Of a DNA stretch of 64,000 nt, positions 1 to 9,604 are shown in pieces. A model generated the notes under the pieces. That model was not told where the DNA came from and made no database searches. It saw only the letters and a list, made by a program, of their open reading frames with translations. Each line of letters begins with the position of its first letter. Positions within the stretch are counted from its first letter, which is position 1. The translations under genes and the position numbers were made by a program. Source of the DNA: Hippasteria phrygiana (taxonomy: Eukaryota; Echinodermata; Asteroidea; Valvatida; Goniasteridae); assembly GCA_037893225.1 (NCBI GenBank), contig JAZGUH010000182.1, positions 124,001 to 188,000 of the forward strand, given 5' to 3'.

Positions 1-130
1 CAGACATCGTACACGTACACGCACACACAGGATACACACCGCTAGCTACTTGTGTCACGTCGAGATTCACGAGTTTTACACAAAGAAACCTTCGTGAGTA
101 GTAAACATGCTATTTAATCATAACATTAAT

Positions 131-570
131 GGTAATCCTTACCTTTAGGACACACCTATTTTTTGTACGAGTTCCGTTCAAAACTGACTTTTGCAGATGA
201 CTTTACAGTACCAACTACCAAAGTGACTTTTGCAGGCTAAAGCAGTTTTTTTTCTTCAGATTAACTCATGTTTGTTGCAATTTTGAAACGCACTTTCAAA
301 GAAAATGTGACATTCCTACCTTTTTTTGCAGTCAGAGACGTTGCCGTTTTACCCCATAATTTCCCTCATAAATCAAAACCCTGCCCTCTTTCCACAAAAT
401 TAAGCTTGCTCATATTCAACATAGTTCTTAGCGAACTATTTAGATGATTCCAAGCACACAGAGTGACTTTTCCTGCCTGTATCATCGCAAATTATTGAGG
501 TAAGTTCCGAAACATAAACTGTCTCCTTCGTTCTCTTATATGGAACAGGGTCCTAAAAGTAAGGATTACC
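131..570. mobile_element. Complete 440-bp MITE with 8-bp target duplication
   Basis: The ends are inverted repeats of 21 bp with one mismatch. The left end begins GGTAATCCTTAC and the right end finishes GTAAGGATTACC. Both are flanked by the identical octamer ACATTAAT (123-130 and 571-578). No coding potential is seen inside, so this is a non-autonomous DNA transposon. An 8-bp duplication is known for hAT, P and Merlin families; the GG...CC ends fit Merlin or P better than hAT, which is inference. Confidence 0.85.
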
Positions 571-578
571 ACATTAAT

Positions 579-920
579 CATTACAGATAAGAATAACCGG
601 GACGGGATTTTTTTGGGGAAAAAGGTGTTTAGTTTGACATTTTCAACGTTACTTTAGTTTGGTTTCTCCATGTTGTTCTTTCGTTTTGGATTTGTGTAAC
701 GCAGCGGGAGGCGTGATACCCGACTAGTAGTAGGCCACGCAGTTATTTTTGTGCCTCTCTCGCTGCTACTGCTACTGCTAGCTCTGGAAATAAGTAAATC
801 GTAATTTTTCCTTTTTAGTTCCATGTCTGGACCGAAGTTAAAACATACACCATTAAGCATTTAACAAGTTTCGTGAATAATTATCAAATGTAAACAATTA
901 AAAATCATGGAGCTTTACAG
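579..920. other. No recognisable feature
   Basis: I see only a short GCTACT-type simple repeat near 764-782 and AT-rich sequence leading to a possible splice acceptor at 919-920. Confidence 0.5.
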
Positions 921-1169
921 GATCCCTTGATGGCTCAAGTGACTGGTGTTCCAGTCGAACTTCTGACGATGATAAAATGGATTCTGCAGGGTCGTAAAAC
1001 TGCTACAGATAGATCACGAGAACAAGCTTTGCACAAATCATCTGTTATAATCTCGCAGACTATCATACAAGAACTGAACTGTAATTGTGAGGCTGAAGAG
1101 GACATGTGTGCAAATACAGCCAGCCACCCTGATGCTGACATCTTTTGCAAACTTATACAATGTAGATGA
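921..1169 (+). CDS. Possible exon of an unidentified gene
   Basis: A splice-acceptor-like CTTTACAG precedes 921. The frame from 921 is then open for 82 codons and ends with TGA at 1167-1169. The peptide contains a hydrophobic/basic stretch (ELLTMIKWILQGRKTATDRS) followed by HKSSVIISQTII. From memory this resembles an N-terminal portion of widespread, functionally unassigned metazoan proteins whose C-terminal part resembles the exons at 8.1-10.2 kb. No good splice donor was found, so it may be a decayed exon. If it belongs with the downstream exons, the LINE at 2.3-5.7 kb sits between them. No function is assigned. Confidence 0.35.
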   Translation, partial: DPLMAQVTGVPVELLTMIKWILQGRKTATDRSREQALHKSSVIISQTIIQELNCNCEAEEDMCANTASHPDADIFCKLIQCR

Positions 1170-1820
1170 CTAATATAATTCCAAGAAAGCATGTAACCAG
1201 TTCAAATTACATAAAAGTATATTAATTAAACAACTAATCCTTTACTTTGACTTTCCAGACTACTGTCCTCAGTGAAAAACCTGAAAGGTTAGGCTTACCT
1301 CTTGAAAGAGGCTTGGGATATCAAGTTTTTCTTTTGATATCTGGAGTAGCACCATTCATAATATTTATACATATATTCAGTGATATGCAAAACTGTTAAG
1401 TAAAACAAATCTTGTGTAACCACCCGGATCTGGAACTTTACTATTGTCAGAGGTCTCAAACTTTTTTTAATGAATAAGGTCATGGATATCAAATGCCTAA
1501 TCGAACTTTTGTCCAATTACAAGTGATTTATATTGCATTCACTTCATCTGAGCTTGATAACTTTTTACTCTTTGACTTATTGAACTTATTCAACATTTTA
1601 AAACTGTTTGCTAATAAGTGCAAATAGTATCTTTAATACATATTGTAATCGACGCTCATTTTAAAGTTTAAAATGGCTGTTACAGTTTGAGTGTAATATA
1701 AAGGAGGTCAGCATTGTAGTCAGGATAAAATAGAAAAAGGTCAAAACATAAATGTCTCACAACATCAACTATTTTGTCCATTTGTATGTATACAATATGC
1801 AGTATGGATGCGTTTGAGTA
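1170..1820. other. No recognisable feature
   Basis: AT-rich sequence with no persuasive ORF, repeat or RNA gene. Confidence 0.5.
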
Positions 1821-1945
1821 GCTCACCCGGGTGGACTCGGGTTAGCCCCATGCCGTTCGATTAGCTCTGACGTCATACTCGGGGCTCACTCGGGTCAGTC
1901 ACCACAGACCCTGCTCGCGGAGCAGAGTCACTGGTGGAATTACGT
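1821..1945. repeat. GC-rich foldback segment
   Basis: CTGCTC-GCG-GAGCAG forms a perfect 6-bp hairpin at 1911-1925. The flanks extend it imperfectly (TCACCA... against ...TGGTGGA). A second imperfect inverted pair (CGGGTTAGCCCC against GGGGCTCACTCGGG) lies just upstream. The segment is far more GC-rich than its surroundings and is probably a decayed foldback or MITE end. Confidence 0.35.
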
Positions 1946-2049
1946 CACACGCATGCGTAGTCTGATTACCCACAGATTCTACTGGAGCGGGGAATTAAAA
2001 AGGGCTGATCTCAAGGGCGATTGTGTGGTTAAGGACACTGTTCCTATAA

Positions 2050-2240
2050 AAGAACACAATCCACTTTTAAAGTAATGGACATTAAAAACCAACAGGTATG
2101 TCGAAGATAGAGGGCAGGGTTTAAAAAAAACAATTGTGGGAAATATTGGGGTAAAACGACAACGACGATGACAAAACGCAACACGAAAATAAAGATGGCG
2201 AAAACCGCACTGATTCGCAAGACACCAACCGCAAAACACG
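2050..2240. repeat. Dispersed repeat, copy 1
   Basis: This stretch shares an ordered series of words with 16150-16307: a 'gacatta..aacca' word, 'caacaggtatg', 'gggcagggttt', 'gggggtaaa/ggggtaaa', and 'gacaaaacgcaa'. The two copies are diverged. Copy 2 lies immediately left of the satellite array. Confidence 0.6.
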
Positions 2241-2343
2241 TAAGAAAATTGCATTTTCTACCGCAAGAAACTGTTCAGAATTACGCAAAATGATGTCATT
2301 AGAATTGAGAGTATACTTTAGGTTGATAAATTCATTTTGGAAT

Positions 2344-2366
2344 GATAGATAGATAGATAGATAGAT

Positions 2367-2409
<43 letters not shown>
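2344..2409. repeat. (GATA)n microsatellite at the LINE 3' end
   Basis: About 16 GATA units with one interruption. Read on the minus strand this is a (TATC)n tail directly after the LINE 3' UTR, which itself ends GGGATAATAAAG. Short tandem-repeat tails are typical 3' ends of CR1/L2-type LINEs. Confidence 0.85.
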
Positions 2410-2410
<1 letters not shown>

Positions 2411-2580
2411 AAACTTTATTATCCCACTTAGGGAAATTAGAGCGGTCTTGACATTTCAACATTGACATTAAAAAATACTACAACATATACAATCCCTACT
2501 AAAAACATTATATCACAATTAAAAACAGCAATTATAAAAAAAAATAGCAGTGGCGGTAAAAAAATTGCCAAGAATTAAGA

Positions 2581-5505
2581 CTACCTCATGTTATACAGGC
2601 GAATTGCTGTAGGAACAAATGAGTTGTTGAAACGTTGGGTTCTAATTCTTCGCTGCAAGAGACGATCTCGCCTACTACTCATTATAAACTTAGGGTACAA
2701 AGGATGCGATGGGTCAGACAAAATCGAGTAAACTTTACTACGCACTTGGGCATTGTAGAGTGCTTCTGGGCTTTCCAGCCGAGTACCAATTATTCGTCTA
2801 GCTTGCTTTACCACCTTAAGAAAAGCACCTTTATCTCTAGACCTCATGTTTCCAAAAACACAAATCAGACTAAAAGTAAGAACACTTTGAATAATAGTAG
2901 TATAAAACATTTTTAAAATGGTACTGTCTATACCAAAGGAATTAAGCTTACGCAAGAAAAAGAGCCTTTGCTGAAGTTTACCGACTTTACATTTTGTGTT
3001 TGCGTTAAAATTCAACTCCTCATCTATGACAGTGCCTAGATATTTATATTCAGAGACCCTGCAAACTAACTGACCATTTATTGTAATAGCCGGAATAGGT
3101 GTTTTCTTCCGTCTATAATCCACAATCAGCTCTTTAGTTTTATTCACATTTATTTCAAGAAAGTTTTGTTCACACCAATCAACAAAATGCGATATTTCCT
3201 GGTTGAAACACCTCAGCGAATCATTATTGGAGTACATACGACCAACGATAGATGTGTCATCAGCATATTTGATCATTAGATTTTCCTGGTCTATTGTAGT
3301 ACAATTATTAGTATAAATAGTGAACAAAATTGGTGATAACACACAACCCTGCGGGGCTCCCGTATTTATAACTAATTTTGGCGATACAGTAGAATTTATC
3401 CGCACTTTTTGTTCCCGATGAGTAAGGAAGCTATTGATCCAAAGAATAATACTGGAATTTACTTCAAGGTCGCGCAATTTTTTAATCATGAGGTGAGGTT
3501 GGATTGTATTAAATGCGCTAGAAAAATCAACAAAAACAATTCTGACATAAGTACCAGCTTTTTCTAGATGATCATAAACACCATTTAACAGTGTAAGCAC
3601 GGCGTCTTCAACACTTCTTTTGGGTCGATATGCAAATTGCATTGGATCAAGTAATTTTGTAACAAACGGCATAAGTCTGTTCCTGATTACTCTTTCCAGG
3701 CACTTCATAGGGACTGAAGTTAAGGCTATTGGTCGCAAATCATTCATCTCTTTTGGATGAAGTCGTTTTGGCACAGGAACAATAGTTGACAGTTTCCAAA
3801 GAGTTGGCACTTTCCCAGTGCTAATGGAGGTTTGGAACAACCTCTGAAAGGGGAAAGCTAATTGATTTGCACATAATTTCAAGACTTTACTGCTCACACC
3901 ATCGGGACCTACAGCTTTATGTGAATTTAACCTGGTAAAAGAATTCCGGACTTCACAAACAGAAATCTCAATCTCAATATCGTCTGCGGGAAGAGAGCGC
4001 ACAAGATTTGCCATATTTTCTTGTTCAGAACTAAAGTCGGTGGTGTCAAATCTACAATAGAAAGCATTAAGATCTTTGGCATATACTTGTTCATTTTCAA
4101 TATTAAAACGTTTAGTCTTTGGTTTAAAACCTGTCATAATTTGCAATCCTTGCCAGGCCCTTTTAGTATCATTTGTTCTGAACATGTTTTCAACCTTTTC
4201 TTTGTACAGCTTCTTACATTCTTTTATTTTGAATTTAAGTTTTTTCTGTACAGTTTTTCGTTCATCTTTGGTACCTGTCTGGAAAACTCTCTTTTTCTCA
4301 TTTAATAATTCTTTTAGTTCTTTTGTTACCCAAGGATTATTATTCGCAAATACTTTCACTGTCTTTGACGGAATTATCGAGTCTTCACAGAAACGAATAT
4401 ACTCGGAGATCACATCCACTGCTTCATCCAGATCCCGGGCAGAGTCTGTGAAAACGTTCCAGTCAGTACACGAGAAACAATGTCTAAGCTCCTCCGTCGC
4501 CTCACCCGTCCACGATTTGATGCTCAGCTTTTGTACGGGTACAGTCCGAACCTGAGGCTTGTACAAAGGTGTCAGCTGGATCATATTATGATCCGAATTA
4601 CCGAGTCCAGGCAGTCCTTTGGCTCGATACGCTCCAGGAATGTTCCCATAACACAGATCAAGACATGCATCGTGTCGAGTAGGGCAATTTACATACTGTT
4701 GATAGCTTGGCAAACAATTGGACAAACTGCATAAGTTAAAATCCCCAAGAATGAAGTTGGCCGCCTCTGGCGAGTCGGTCTCAGCCTGGCTGACGTAATC
4801 ATGGATTGTGTCCGATGCTGTATTTGTATCGGCTGTTGGTGGGATGTATACAACAAAGAGCCTAAGTTGGTGGATTTCTCGGGGTAAATAGAATGGCCGC
4901 AAAGAAATGGCCAAAAGTTCAATGTCTTTTGTACACAGCTTTTCCTTCACAGTTATATGAGATGGGTGGCAGTATTTTTCATTGATGAATGCACAAACTC
5001 CACCCCCTCTTGTTTTTCCTGAATTTGCTGTTCTATCATTCCTAATTAGGGTAAAACCCTCTATGTTAATTGATGAATCTGGGTCATTTTCTGTTAACCA
5101 TGTTTCCGTAAGACAAATAAGGCTGGAATAACGATATTCTGAGAGGTACTGAGTACATGCCCTTAGTTCATCTGTCTTATTCCTAATACTTTGTACATTT
5201 CCATGTACTATTGCTGGTAATGGGGTTCTGAACTTAGCCTTCTTGAGACGTTGTCTGATGCCACCTTTCCTTCCTCTTTTACGAGGTTTCGGTAAGTTTG
5301 AGGAGACGTCAGAGATGACACAATCAGGTACCTTTGAAAAAGCTCGGCGACTCAGAAGAAAGTCACGGCTGTATATTTGCAATGGCGGAGGTTCACCTGC
5401 AGCATTCAGCGAGTGCATTACACCTACAACTCGACTTGAAATCCAAAAAAGAGTCAGTAGAATCACGAAAACTGTAAGCAACGTAGGAAGGGACTCTCCA
5501 GACAT
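2581..5505 (-). CDS. LINE ORF2: apurinic endonuclease plus reverse transcriptase
   Basis: An uninterrupted 974-codon ORF. Residues 6-27 form a hydrophobic, possibly membrane-spanning segment, followed by a basic stretch (RKRGRKGG, 76-82). The APE-type endonuclease spans about 98-310, with GNVQS (102-106), TETWL (133-137), LGDFN (253-257) and SDHN (304-307). The reverse transcriptase spans about 530-800, with FVDFSSAFNTI (658-668), GAPQGCVLSP (716-725) and the catalytic YADDT (747-751). A C-terminal region with conserved AYRP- and DPSHP-like words follows. Known role: the endonuclease nicks target DNA and the RT copies the element's RNA at the nick (target-primed reverse transcription). The domain order and wording closely resemble fish L2/Rex-type LINEs. 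The lack of stops or frame shifts suggests a young, possibly active copy. Clade placement (L2, Rex1 or Crack) is not certain without a tree. Confidence 0.95.
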   Translation of the reverse strand: MSGESLPTLLTVFVILLTLFWISSRVVGVMHSLNAAGEPPPLQIYSRDFLLSRRAFSKVPDCVISDVSSNLPKPRKRGRKGGIRQRLKKAKFRTPLPAIVHGNVQSIRNKTDELRACTQYLSEYRYSSLICLTETWLTENDPDSSINIEGFTLIRNDRTANSGKTRGGGVCAFINEKYCHPSHITVKEKLCTKDIELLAISLRPFYLPREIHQLRLFVVYIPPTADTNTASDTIHDYVSQAETDSPEAANFILGDFNLCSLSNCLPSYQQYVNCPTRHDACLDLCYGNIPGAYRAKGLPGLGNSDHNMIQLTPLYKPQVRTVPVQKLSIKSWTGEATEELRHCFSCTDWNVFTDSARDLDEAVDVISEYIRFCEDSIIPSKTVKVFANNNPWVTKELKELLNEKKRVFQTGTKDERKTVQKKLKFKIKECKKLYKEKVENMFRTNDTKRAWQGLQIMTGFKPKTKRFNIENEQVYAKDLNAFYCRFDTTDFSSEQENMANLVRSLPADDIEIEISVCEVRNSFTRLNSHKAVGPDGVSSKVLKLCANQLAFPFQRLFQTSISTGKVPTLWKLSTIVPVPKRLHPKEMNDLRPIALTSVPMKCLERVIRNRLMPFVTKLLDPMQFAYRPKRSVEDAVLTLLNGVYDHLEKAGTYVRIVFVDFSSAFNTIQPHLMIKKLRDLEVNSSIILWINSFLTHREQKVRINSTVSPKLVINTGAPQGCVLSPILFTIYTNNCTTIDQENLMIKYADDTSIVGRMYSNNDSLRCFNQEISHFVDWCEQNFLEINVNKTKELIVDYRRKKTPIPAITINGQLVCRVSEYKYLGTVIDEELNFNANTKCKVGKLQQRLFFLRKLNSFGIDSTILKMFYTTIIQSVLTFSLICVFGNMRSRDKGAFLKVVKQARRIIGTRLESPEALYNAQVRSKVYSILSDPSHPLYPKFIMSSRRDRLLQRRIRTQRFNNSFVPTAIRLYNMR

Positions 5506-5699
5506 CTTTGAGTTGAACTATATGTGGCATATATCGAAAATAATATACAAAAACGCAAGACACACGAGAGACAGTCAAAGACCGTGTCGCCACGAGAGCA
5601 GCGCCACAAGCGATAAAACAACCTTGACTCGAAATGGATCAAATATAAAGAGGGGTCCGTAACAACACAATCGCCGACTCAAGTGCTAGGTGACATGAA

Positions 5700-5794
5700 C
5701 AGGGCGTTTGAGCGTTCTATTAAGCCCAGCTCTCGTGGCTGACCCGTCTGCCTTCACCCGAATCGATCCGGTTAAGCTACTCGAACGCACCCTG
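5700..5794. mobile_element. 95-bp MITE with CAGGG termini
   Basis: The left end reads CAGGGCGTTTGAGCG. The reverse complement of the right end reads CAGGGTGCGTTCGAGTAGC. CAG-type termini of this form are typical of hAT-like MITEs. No clear 8-bp target duplication is visible. It abuts the presumed LINE 5' end. Confidence 0.65.
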
Positions 5795-6420
5795 TGTATG
5801 TTAAAAATGGCTGCCATTTTGAAATTCAAAATGGCCACCCTAGGGGGCGTGAGAAAATGGGATCAAGCGGTTTTGGACTTGTTGGGGTGTCCACAGGTGA
5901 TCCTGAGAGTTTCAAAGAATGTAACCGAGATGGCTCCAACAAGCCCACTTTTGGAATATGCCCCCTTTTTATGAAAAAAGTGTGACACACCCCCAAAAGG
6001 AACAAAAAAGTTTATGATTTGACATATAAACATTTTGTCCACCCAGTTCACTATACTGGATGAAAAAAGAAAAAACACCAAGATTGCCCGTTACTGCTCG
6101 ATTTCCTCCCCCACTTTTATAAATGTGGCCCCACCCACAAAAGAGACAACATTCTGGGATTTTTTCTTTCTTGATGTAGCACTTGGGTAAGCTGTCCAAA
6201 TGCGAAAAAGAAAAGTGAAATTATCTGAATCGGTTTTTTGCGCACGAAGCCCCCACTTTTTAAAGTCTTGGCCCCGCCCATAAAAGGGTCAGAAAAAAAT
6301 GGCATCATGTGGTTTTGAACTTCTTGAGGTATCCATTAGTGATCTTGAGAGTTTCAAAGAATGTACCCGAAAATGCATATGGGCCACCACAAGTCCACTG
6401 ACTATAGCTATTTTTCTACA
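5795..6420. repeat. Diverged direct repeats with an ATGGC palindrome
   Basis: Segments at 5854-5960 and 6293-6408 share 'ggttttg.acttt.ttg.ggt.tcca', 'gatc.tgagagtttcaaag' and 'aatgta.ccga'. A 23-nt odd palindrome (GCCATTTTGAA-A-TTCAAAATGGC) lies at 5813-5835. Purine/pyrimidine-rich 'ccccac' words recur between the two. This is probably an old duplicated interspersed repeat; short ORFs across it look spurious. Confidence 0.55.
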
Positions 6421-6663
6421 TTCGCGCACACCATATGTACGTGCACAATGTGCGCGCTCAGTGTGGACCTGCGAAATGGCAAATTTTCTAGCTCGCTATT
6501 CCCCATACGTATGTGCACGGTCGACGGTGTACAAACACCGCCATATCCGGGGGTCCAAACGGGATTTTCGTTATGGTCCCAAAGCTAGACTTTTAAAGCT
6601 AATTGTTGAACGTACATGTAATCGGTCTTCTCTAATTTTTGAGCATGTAGAATATTATACAAG

Positions 6664-6817
6664 TAATGAATGTTTATGAGTGCGATGGTAAGAATAATTT
6701 CATGAGGTGACAGATTGAATGTTCCATTTCACGAGGCGAAGCCGAGTGGAATGGGACATTCCATCTGTCACCGAATTGAATTATTCTTACCATTGCACGA
6801 ATGTGAAACATTCATTA
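6664..6817. repeat. Foldback (hairpin) element with CGAGGCGAAGCCGAG centre
   Basis: Arms of about 70 nt run from TAATGAATGTTT (6664) to GGAATG...CATTCATTA (6817). They are nearly perfect inverted copies, including GGTAAGAATAATT / AATTATTCTTACC and GGTGACAGAT / ATCTGTCACC. The central loop is ACGAGGCGAAGCCGAGT. No coding content. It is most likely a foldback/MITE family element. Confidence 0.8.
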
Positions 6818-6893
6818 TTTGTTTTATACAACGCCTGAATAAATCAGACAGATTGCATGCATGGATTTCTTTGTGTAAGTTACAACGTGCCGT

Positions 6894-7087
6894 TTACCTT
6901 CTCAGTCCCGCATAAAACCGCGACAAAAAATGGTCGAGTTCCGAATCAGTTAAAGCTTCAATTGTTGTTCCTGCGTGTCTTGCAAATTCATCTAATCGTT
7001 TCACTGCATATTTGATTTGTCTCTTTGTATTTGGAGCGTCAGCATCGCCTACAGTTCCAATATTTCGTCGTCTGTTAGGAGAACCAT
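6894..7087 (-). pseudogene. Broken fragment resembling a tyrosine-recombinase (Crypton-like) N-terminal domain
   Basis: Read on the minus strand, one frame from 7087 gives MVLLTDDEILEL then a stop. An overlapping frame then continues with TKRQIKYAVKRLDEFARH and LDHFLSRFYAGLRR before TAA. This Lys/Arg-rich helix, then 'LD.FL.RFY..LR', resembles the core-binding region of DUF3504/Crypton-type proteins common in invertebrate genomes. The two pieces are in different frames, so the fragment is disrupted. It could instead be an unrelated decayed ORF; the assignment rests on motif memory only. Confidence 0.3.
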
Positions 7088-7170
7088 GGGAGAACAAACC
7101 GCGGCAGTTGTGTAAATGACAGCCCTGTTGTAGGCCACTAATAGTGACCGTGAAATTAGGGAAGTTTTTT

Positions 7171-7208
7171 TGGTTCTATCAATGCGCGCGCGCCGTTTGA
7201 TAGAACCA
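7171..7208. repeat. 12-bp-stem hairpin with (GC)n loop
   Basis: TGGTTCTATCAA (7171-7182) is exactly complementary to TTGATAGAACCA (7197-7208). The 14-nt loop is TGCGCGCGCGCCGT. The word TGATAGAAC follows again immediately. It could be the tip of a foldback element. Confidence 0.6.
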
Positions 7209-7483
7209 TGTGATAGAACGTTTTGGGCGGTGCGGGTTCGCGTCGTGTGATGGGTCGAATAATTCAATGCACGTGATCGACGATCCACCAATCGGATGGC
7301 TGGGATTTATTCAGGTGTTGTATAATATTCGGTATTTAGACTATGCTTAAAAACGTGTAATTTTGCTAAAACCTTAAACATTTTGTTAATGGAACCCCCA
7401 AAAAGCACACTTTGTTGACCATCTTTTTACTTGATGCGTTTGAGATTCTGAGTCTGCGGCTGACTCCACGGCCGAAATCTGCG

Positions 7484-7743
7484 AAGAAATGTGCGATATC
7501 GCAAATATCTGTGCAGAAATCTGCGATAAAATGTACGACATCGTAGAAATCTGCGCAGAAATCTGCAATAAAATGTACGACATCGCAGAAATGTGCGATA
7601 AAATGTGCGACATCGCAGAAATCTGCGCAGAAATCTGCGATAAAATGTGCGATAAAATGTACGACATCGCAGAAATCTGTGCAGAAATCTGCAATAAAAT
7701 GTACGACATCGCAGAAATCTGCGCAGAAATGTGCGATGTGTGC
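7484..7743. repeat. 42-nt minisatellite, open in both directions
   Basis: The unit encodes on the plus strand the 14-residue pattern MYDIAEICAEICDK, repeated about five to six times with partial units (MCDIAEMCDKM). A plus-strand ORF of 112 codons (7489-7827) covers it. The opposite strand is also open in two frames. All substitutions I saw keep the frames open because units differ by multiples of three. A real Cys-rich product is unproven; I call it a minisatellite. Confidence 0.8.
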
Positions 7744-7829
7744 ATGTCCCTTCAGGGCCACGATACTAAACAGTCTCCTGTTTGCTTTTATGAGAAAAGT
7801 TGCTGTTTGGATGATCTGTGTATCTGACT

Positions 7830-8141
7830 CTTTTTGCTGCTAGGGAACTAGCAACCAGCATCATACATGTGTCATAATGTTATAATGGGGCAGTGGAATT
7901 GCACCTTACTTCTCTGCAGGGAGCCAAGGCAAAACTTGGGAGGGGGAGGCCTGTGTCCCCCTTGTGCAGCCAAAAATTGCTCAAAATACATGAAGTGCCC
8001 ACTACAGAAAAATAGAAGGCCCCTCCCACCATGTAAATTGGACTCTTGTTATGTCACTCTCAGGTGGGCACAGAGACAGAAAATTCAGTACAATCTCAGT
8101 ATTAAAGATAATCTCCTTTAATTTATTGACTTTTTTTACAG
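7830..8141. other. Non-coding sequence ahead of exon A
   Basis: Contains a GGGAGGGGGAGG tract near 7939-7950. It ends with a polypyrimidine run and acceptor (GACTTTTTTTACAG, AG at 8140-8141). Probable intron. Confidence 0.4.
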
Positions 8142-8304
8142 ATTGAACAGGACTATGAAATTCTGTATCAGTCAAAGCATGGACTCCTGTATCAAAAGTG
8201 GCCTGCTTTGTCAACCTGCATTCTGAGTTATTCAAACTGCACACTAGTTGGGTGGAAACGATGTTTCGATGTTGAAGACACTGAAGACAAAGACCTGAGT
8301 GATG
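8142..8304 (+). CDS. Exon A of an unidentified gene
   Basis: Bounded by a strong acceptor (TTTTTTTACAG) and a consensus donor (GATG|GTAAGC at 8305). The 163-nt exon is open in phase 0 and ends in phase 1. It encodes an acidic/aromatic segment beginning IEQDYEILYQSKHGLLYQKW and ending DVEDTEDKDLSD. The word 'LF/LYQKWP' followed by an acidic linker recalls a family of uncharacterised metazoan proteins that end with the domain seen in exon C. It splices in frame to exon B (G|AT gives Asp). No function is assigned. Confidence 0.65.
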
Positions 8305-8721
8305 GTAAGCTTACAGAACTTTGTAAGTTTTCTGTGCCGCGCTAAAATTTTGCAGATTGACACTGATCATTCCTTCAAATTGTAGTCTCAGTATGCTGTA
8401 TTTGTTGTTGCTTTTAAAAGGTTTGATCGTTTCCATAACCTCTTTGATGAAAACCACAAACACTCTTGCACTACCAAATTACATGTATTATGAAATAATA
8501 ATTTTACTTGATTGTAAGTGAATAATAGTCTGAAGCATCCTGCGAAATCATGGCATATGGTGTGCTGTCATTTTCAAGAAAAGTGGCGTATCAATTTCCA
8601 TTGACGGTCGGCTGACCATCGTTGGGAAAAGTAGACCTTTTTCTTATAGCACCCCAAATTTACCAAATATAGTTTTTGCTGACAATCGGTTGCACATCTT
8701 TAAATGGTTGCAAGCCAGCTA

Positions 8722-8785
8722 GTCTGGTTCCCTGACCTGACAATACCCCGACAGAGTTGTCTAAAGTAGGGTCAGGGAACCAGAC
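8722..8785. repeat. Intronic 16-bp-stem hairpin
   Basis: GTCTGGTTCCCTGACC (8722-8737) pairs perfectly with GGTCAGGGAACCAGAC (8770-8785) across a 32-nt loop. It lies between exons A and B and may be a MITE remnant. Confidence 0.7.
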
Positions 8786-9009
8786 GAGCAACATTTTTTT
8801 TCTCGGATATTCTGGCATCTATGAACACAAACCCTTAAACACAGGTCAGTGTAAAAACATTTGCTATAAAACCCAACATCCAAATCCATAAATTTTTGAA
8901 AATTACAGCAAAAGCAAATTGTATATTCCCTTTAAAAGCCACTTATAGGCCAATAAATTTAGAATCTAAAAGCGTGGGAAAAAAAATTCATTTTGTTGTT
9001 TCTTTGCAG

Positions 9010-9121
9010 ATGACAGGACAAACTTAAGTTTCTTTTTGCTTGGCGCTCTCTTTGAAGGCCGAAAATCAGGAAGAGGAGGCAGAGCATCAGCAGAATCGAT
9101 TCCTTCATTGACTTTCGGAAG
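9010..9121 (+). pseudogene. Exon B, with an internal frame break
   Basis: The acceptor TTTCTTTGCAG ends at 9009. Joined to exon A, the first half reads DDRTNLSFFLLGALFEGRK. The second half makes sense only in another frame (RKRRQSISRIDSFIDFRK), which ends in phase 0 at 9121 before GTGATA and then joins exon C in frame (EGTNLEDFL). So there is a net shift of two bases forward (or one back) around 9050-9065. Upstream of that point the second frame hits TGA; downstream the first frame cannot join exon C without a stop. Either the gene is a pseudogene, the assembly has a one-base error, or an unseen splice corrects it. Confidence 0.6.
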
Positions 9122-9401
9122 GTGATACATGAGATGAAAAGTAGAACTTTATTTATAGACACAGATCATCTGCGCTCAGTTTGAACTATATCCAGTATAA
9201 AACAATAGATTCAATAATTTGCACTGTGAGGAGATTACTTTGCATATTTGCATATTTGTGAATGTTACACATGCCACCTTACATGCACTCATGAGTCCTG
9301 AGCCTGGTCGACTACCCCCTGCATTCTATAAGCGCATATATGTCTCGGCAAATTATGCCAGTGATGGTAGTGATAAGGTTTTAATCAGTATTAGCTATAT
9401 A

Positions 9402-9604
9402 CAGTGGTGGATCTACGGGGAGGGGGGGGGGGGGGGGGGGGTTGGGGGTTTAAACCCCCCCCCCCCCTTGGGCTGTACGGGTTTAATGCCCCGGACCCCC
9501 CTAGCAAGGCGTGCCTTCGGCACGCTGGGGTGTGTAGGCCAATTACCTCAGGTAACCCCCCCCCCCCCCCCTCCCCCCTTAGTTAAAACCTAGATCCGTC
9601 CCTG
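9402..9604. mobile_element. G/C-tract MITE with CAG...CTG ends
   Basis: The left end CAGTGGTGGATCTACGG and the reverse complement of the right end (CAGGGACGGATCTAGGT) form the inverted repeats. Inside are runs of more than 20 G and of 13 to 18 C, plus a 7-bp hairpin GCGTGCC-TTC-GGCACGC at 9509-9525. The flanks (tatata / tgtata) only partly match, so the target duplication is unclear. It sits in the intron between exons B and C. Two short ORFs through the homopolymers are artefacts. Confidence 0.7.

Larger units (their letters stand above)
2344..5690 (-). mobile_element. CR1/L2-type LINE retrotransposon
   Basis: The element comprises the intact ORF at 2581-5505, a roughly 170-nt 3' UTR carrying an AATAAAG signal, and a tetranucleotide tail. 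The 5' boundary is uncertain; it is bounded by the MITE that starts at 5700. No upstream ORF1 was found, so the copy is either 5'-truncated just ahead of ORF2 or belongs to a family without ORF1. I could not identify target-site duplications. Confidence 0.85.

Noticed and set aside
4076..4555. 159-codon plus-strand ORF opposite the LINE
   Set aside because: Antisense shadow of the LINE coding region with no domain.
9219..9593. 124-codon Gly/Pro-rich ORF
   Set aside because: Glycine and proline runs come from the G and C tracts of the MITE at 9402-9604.
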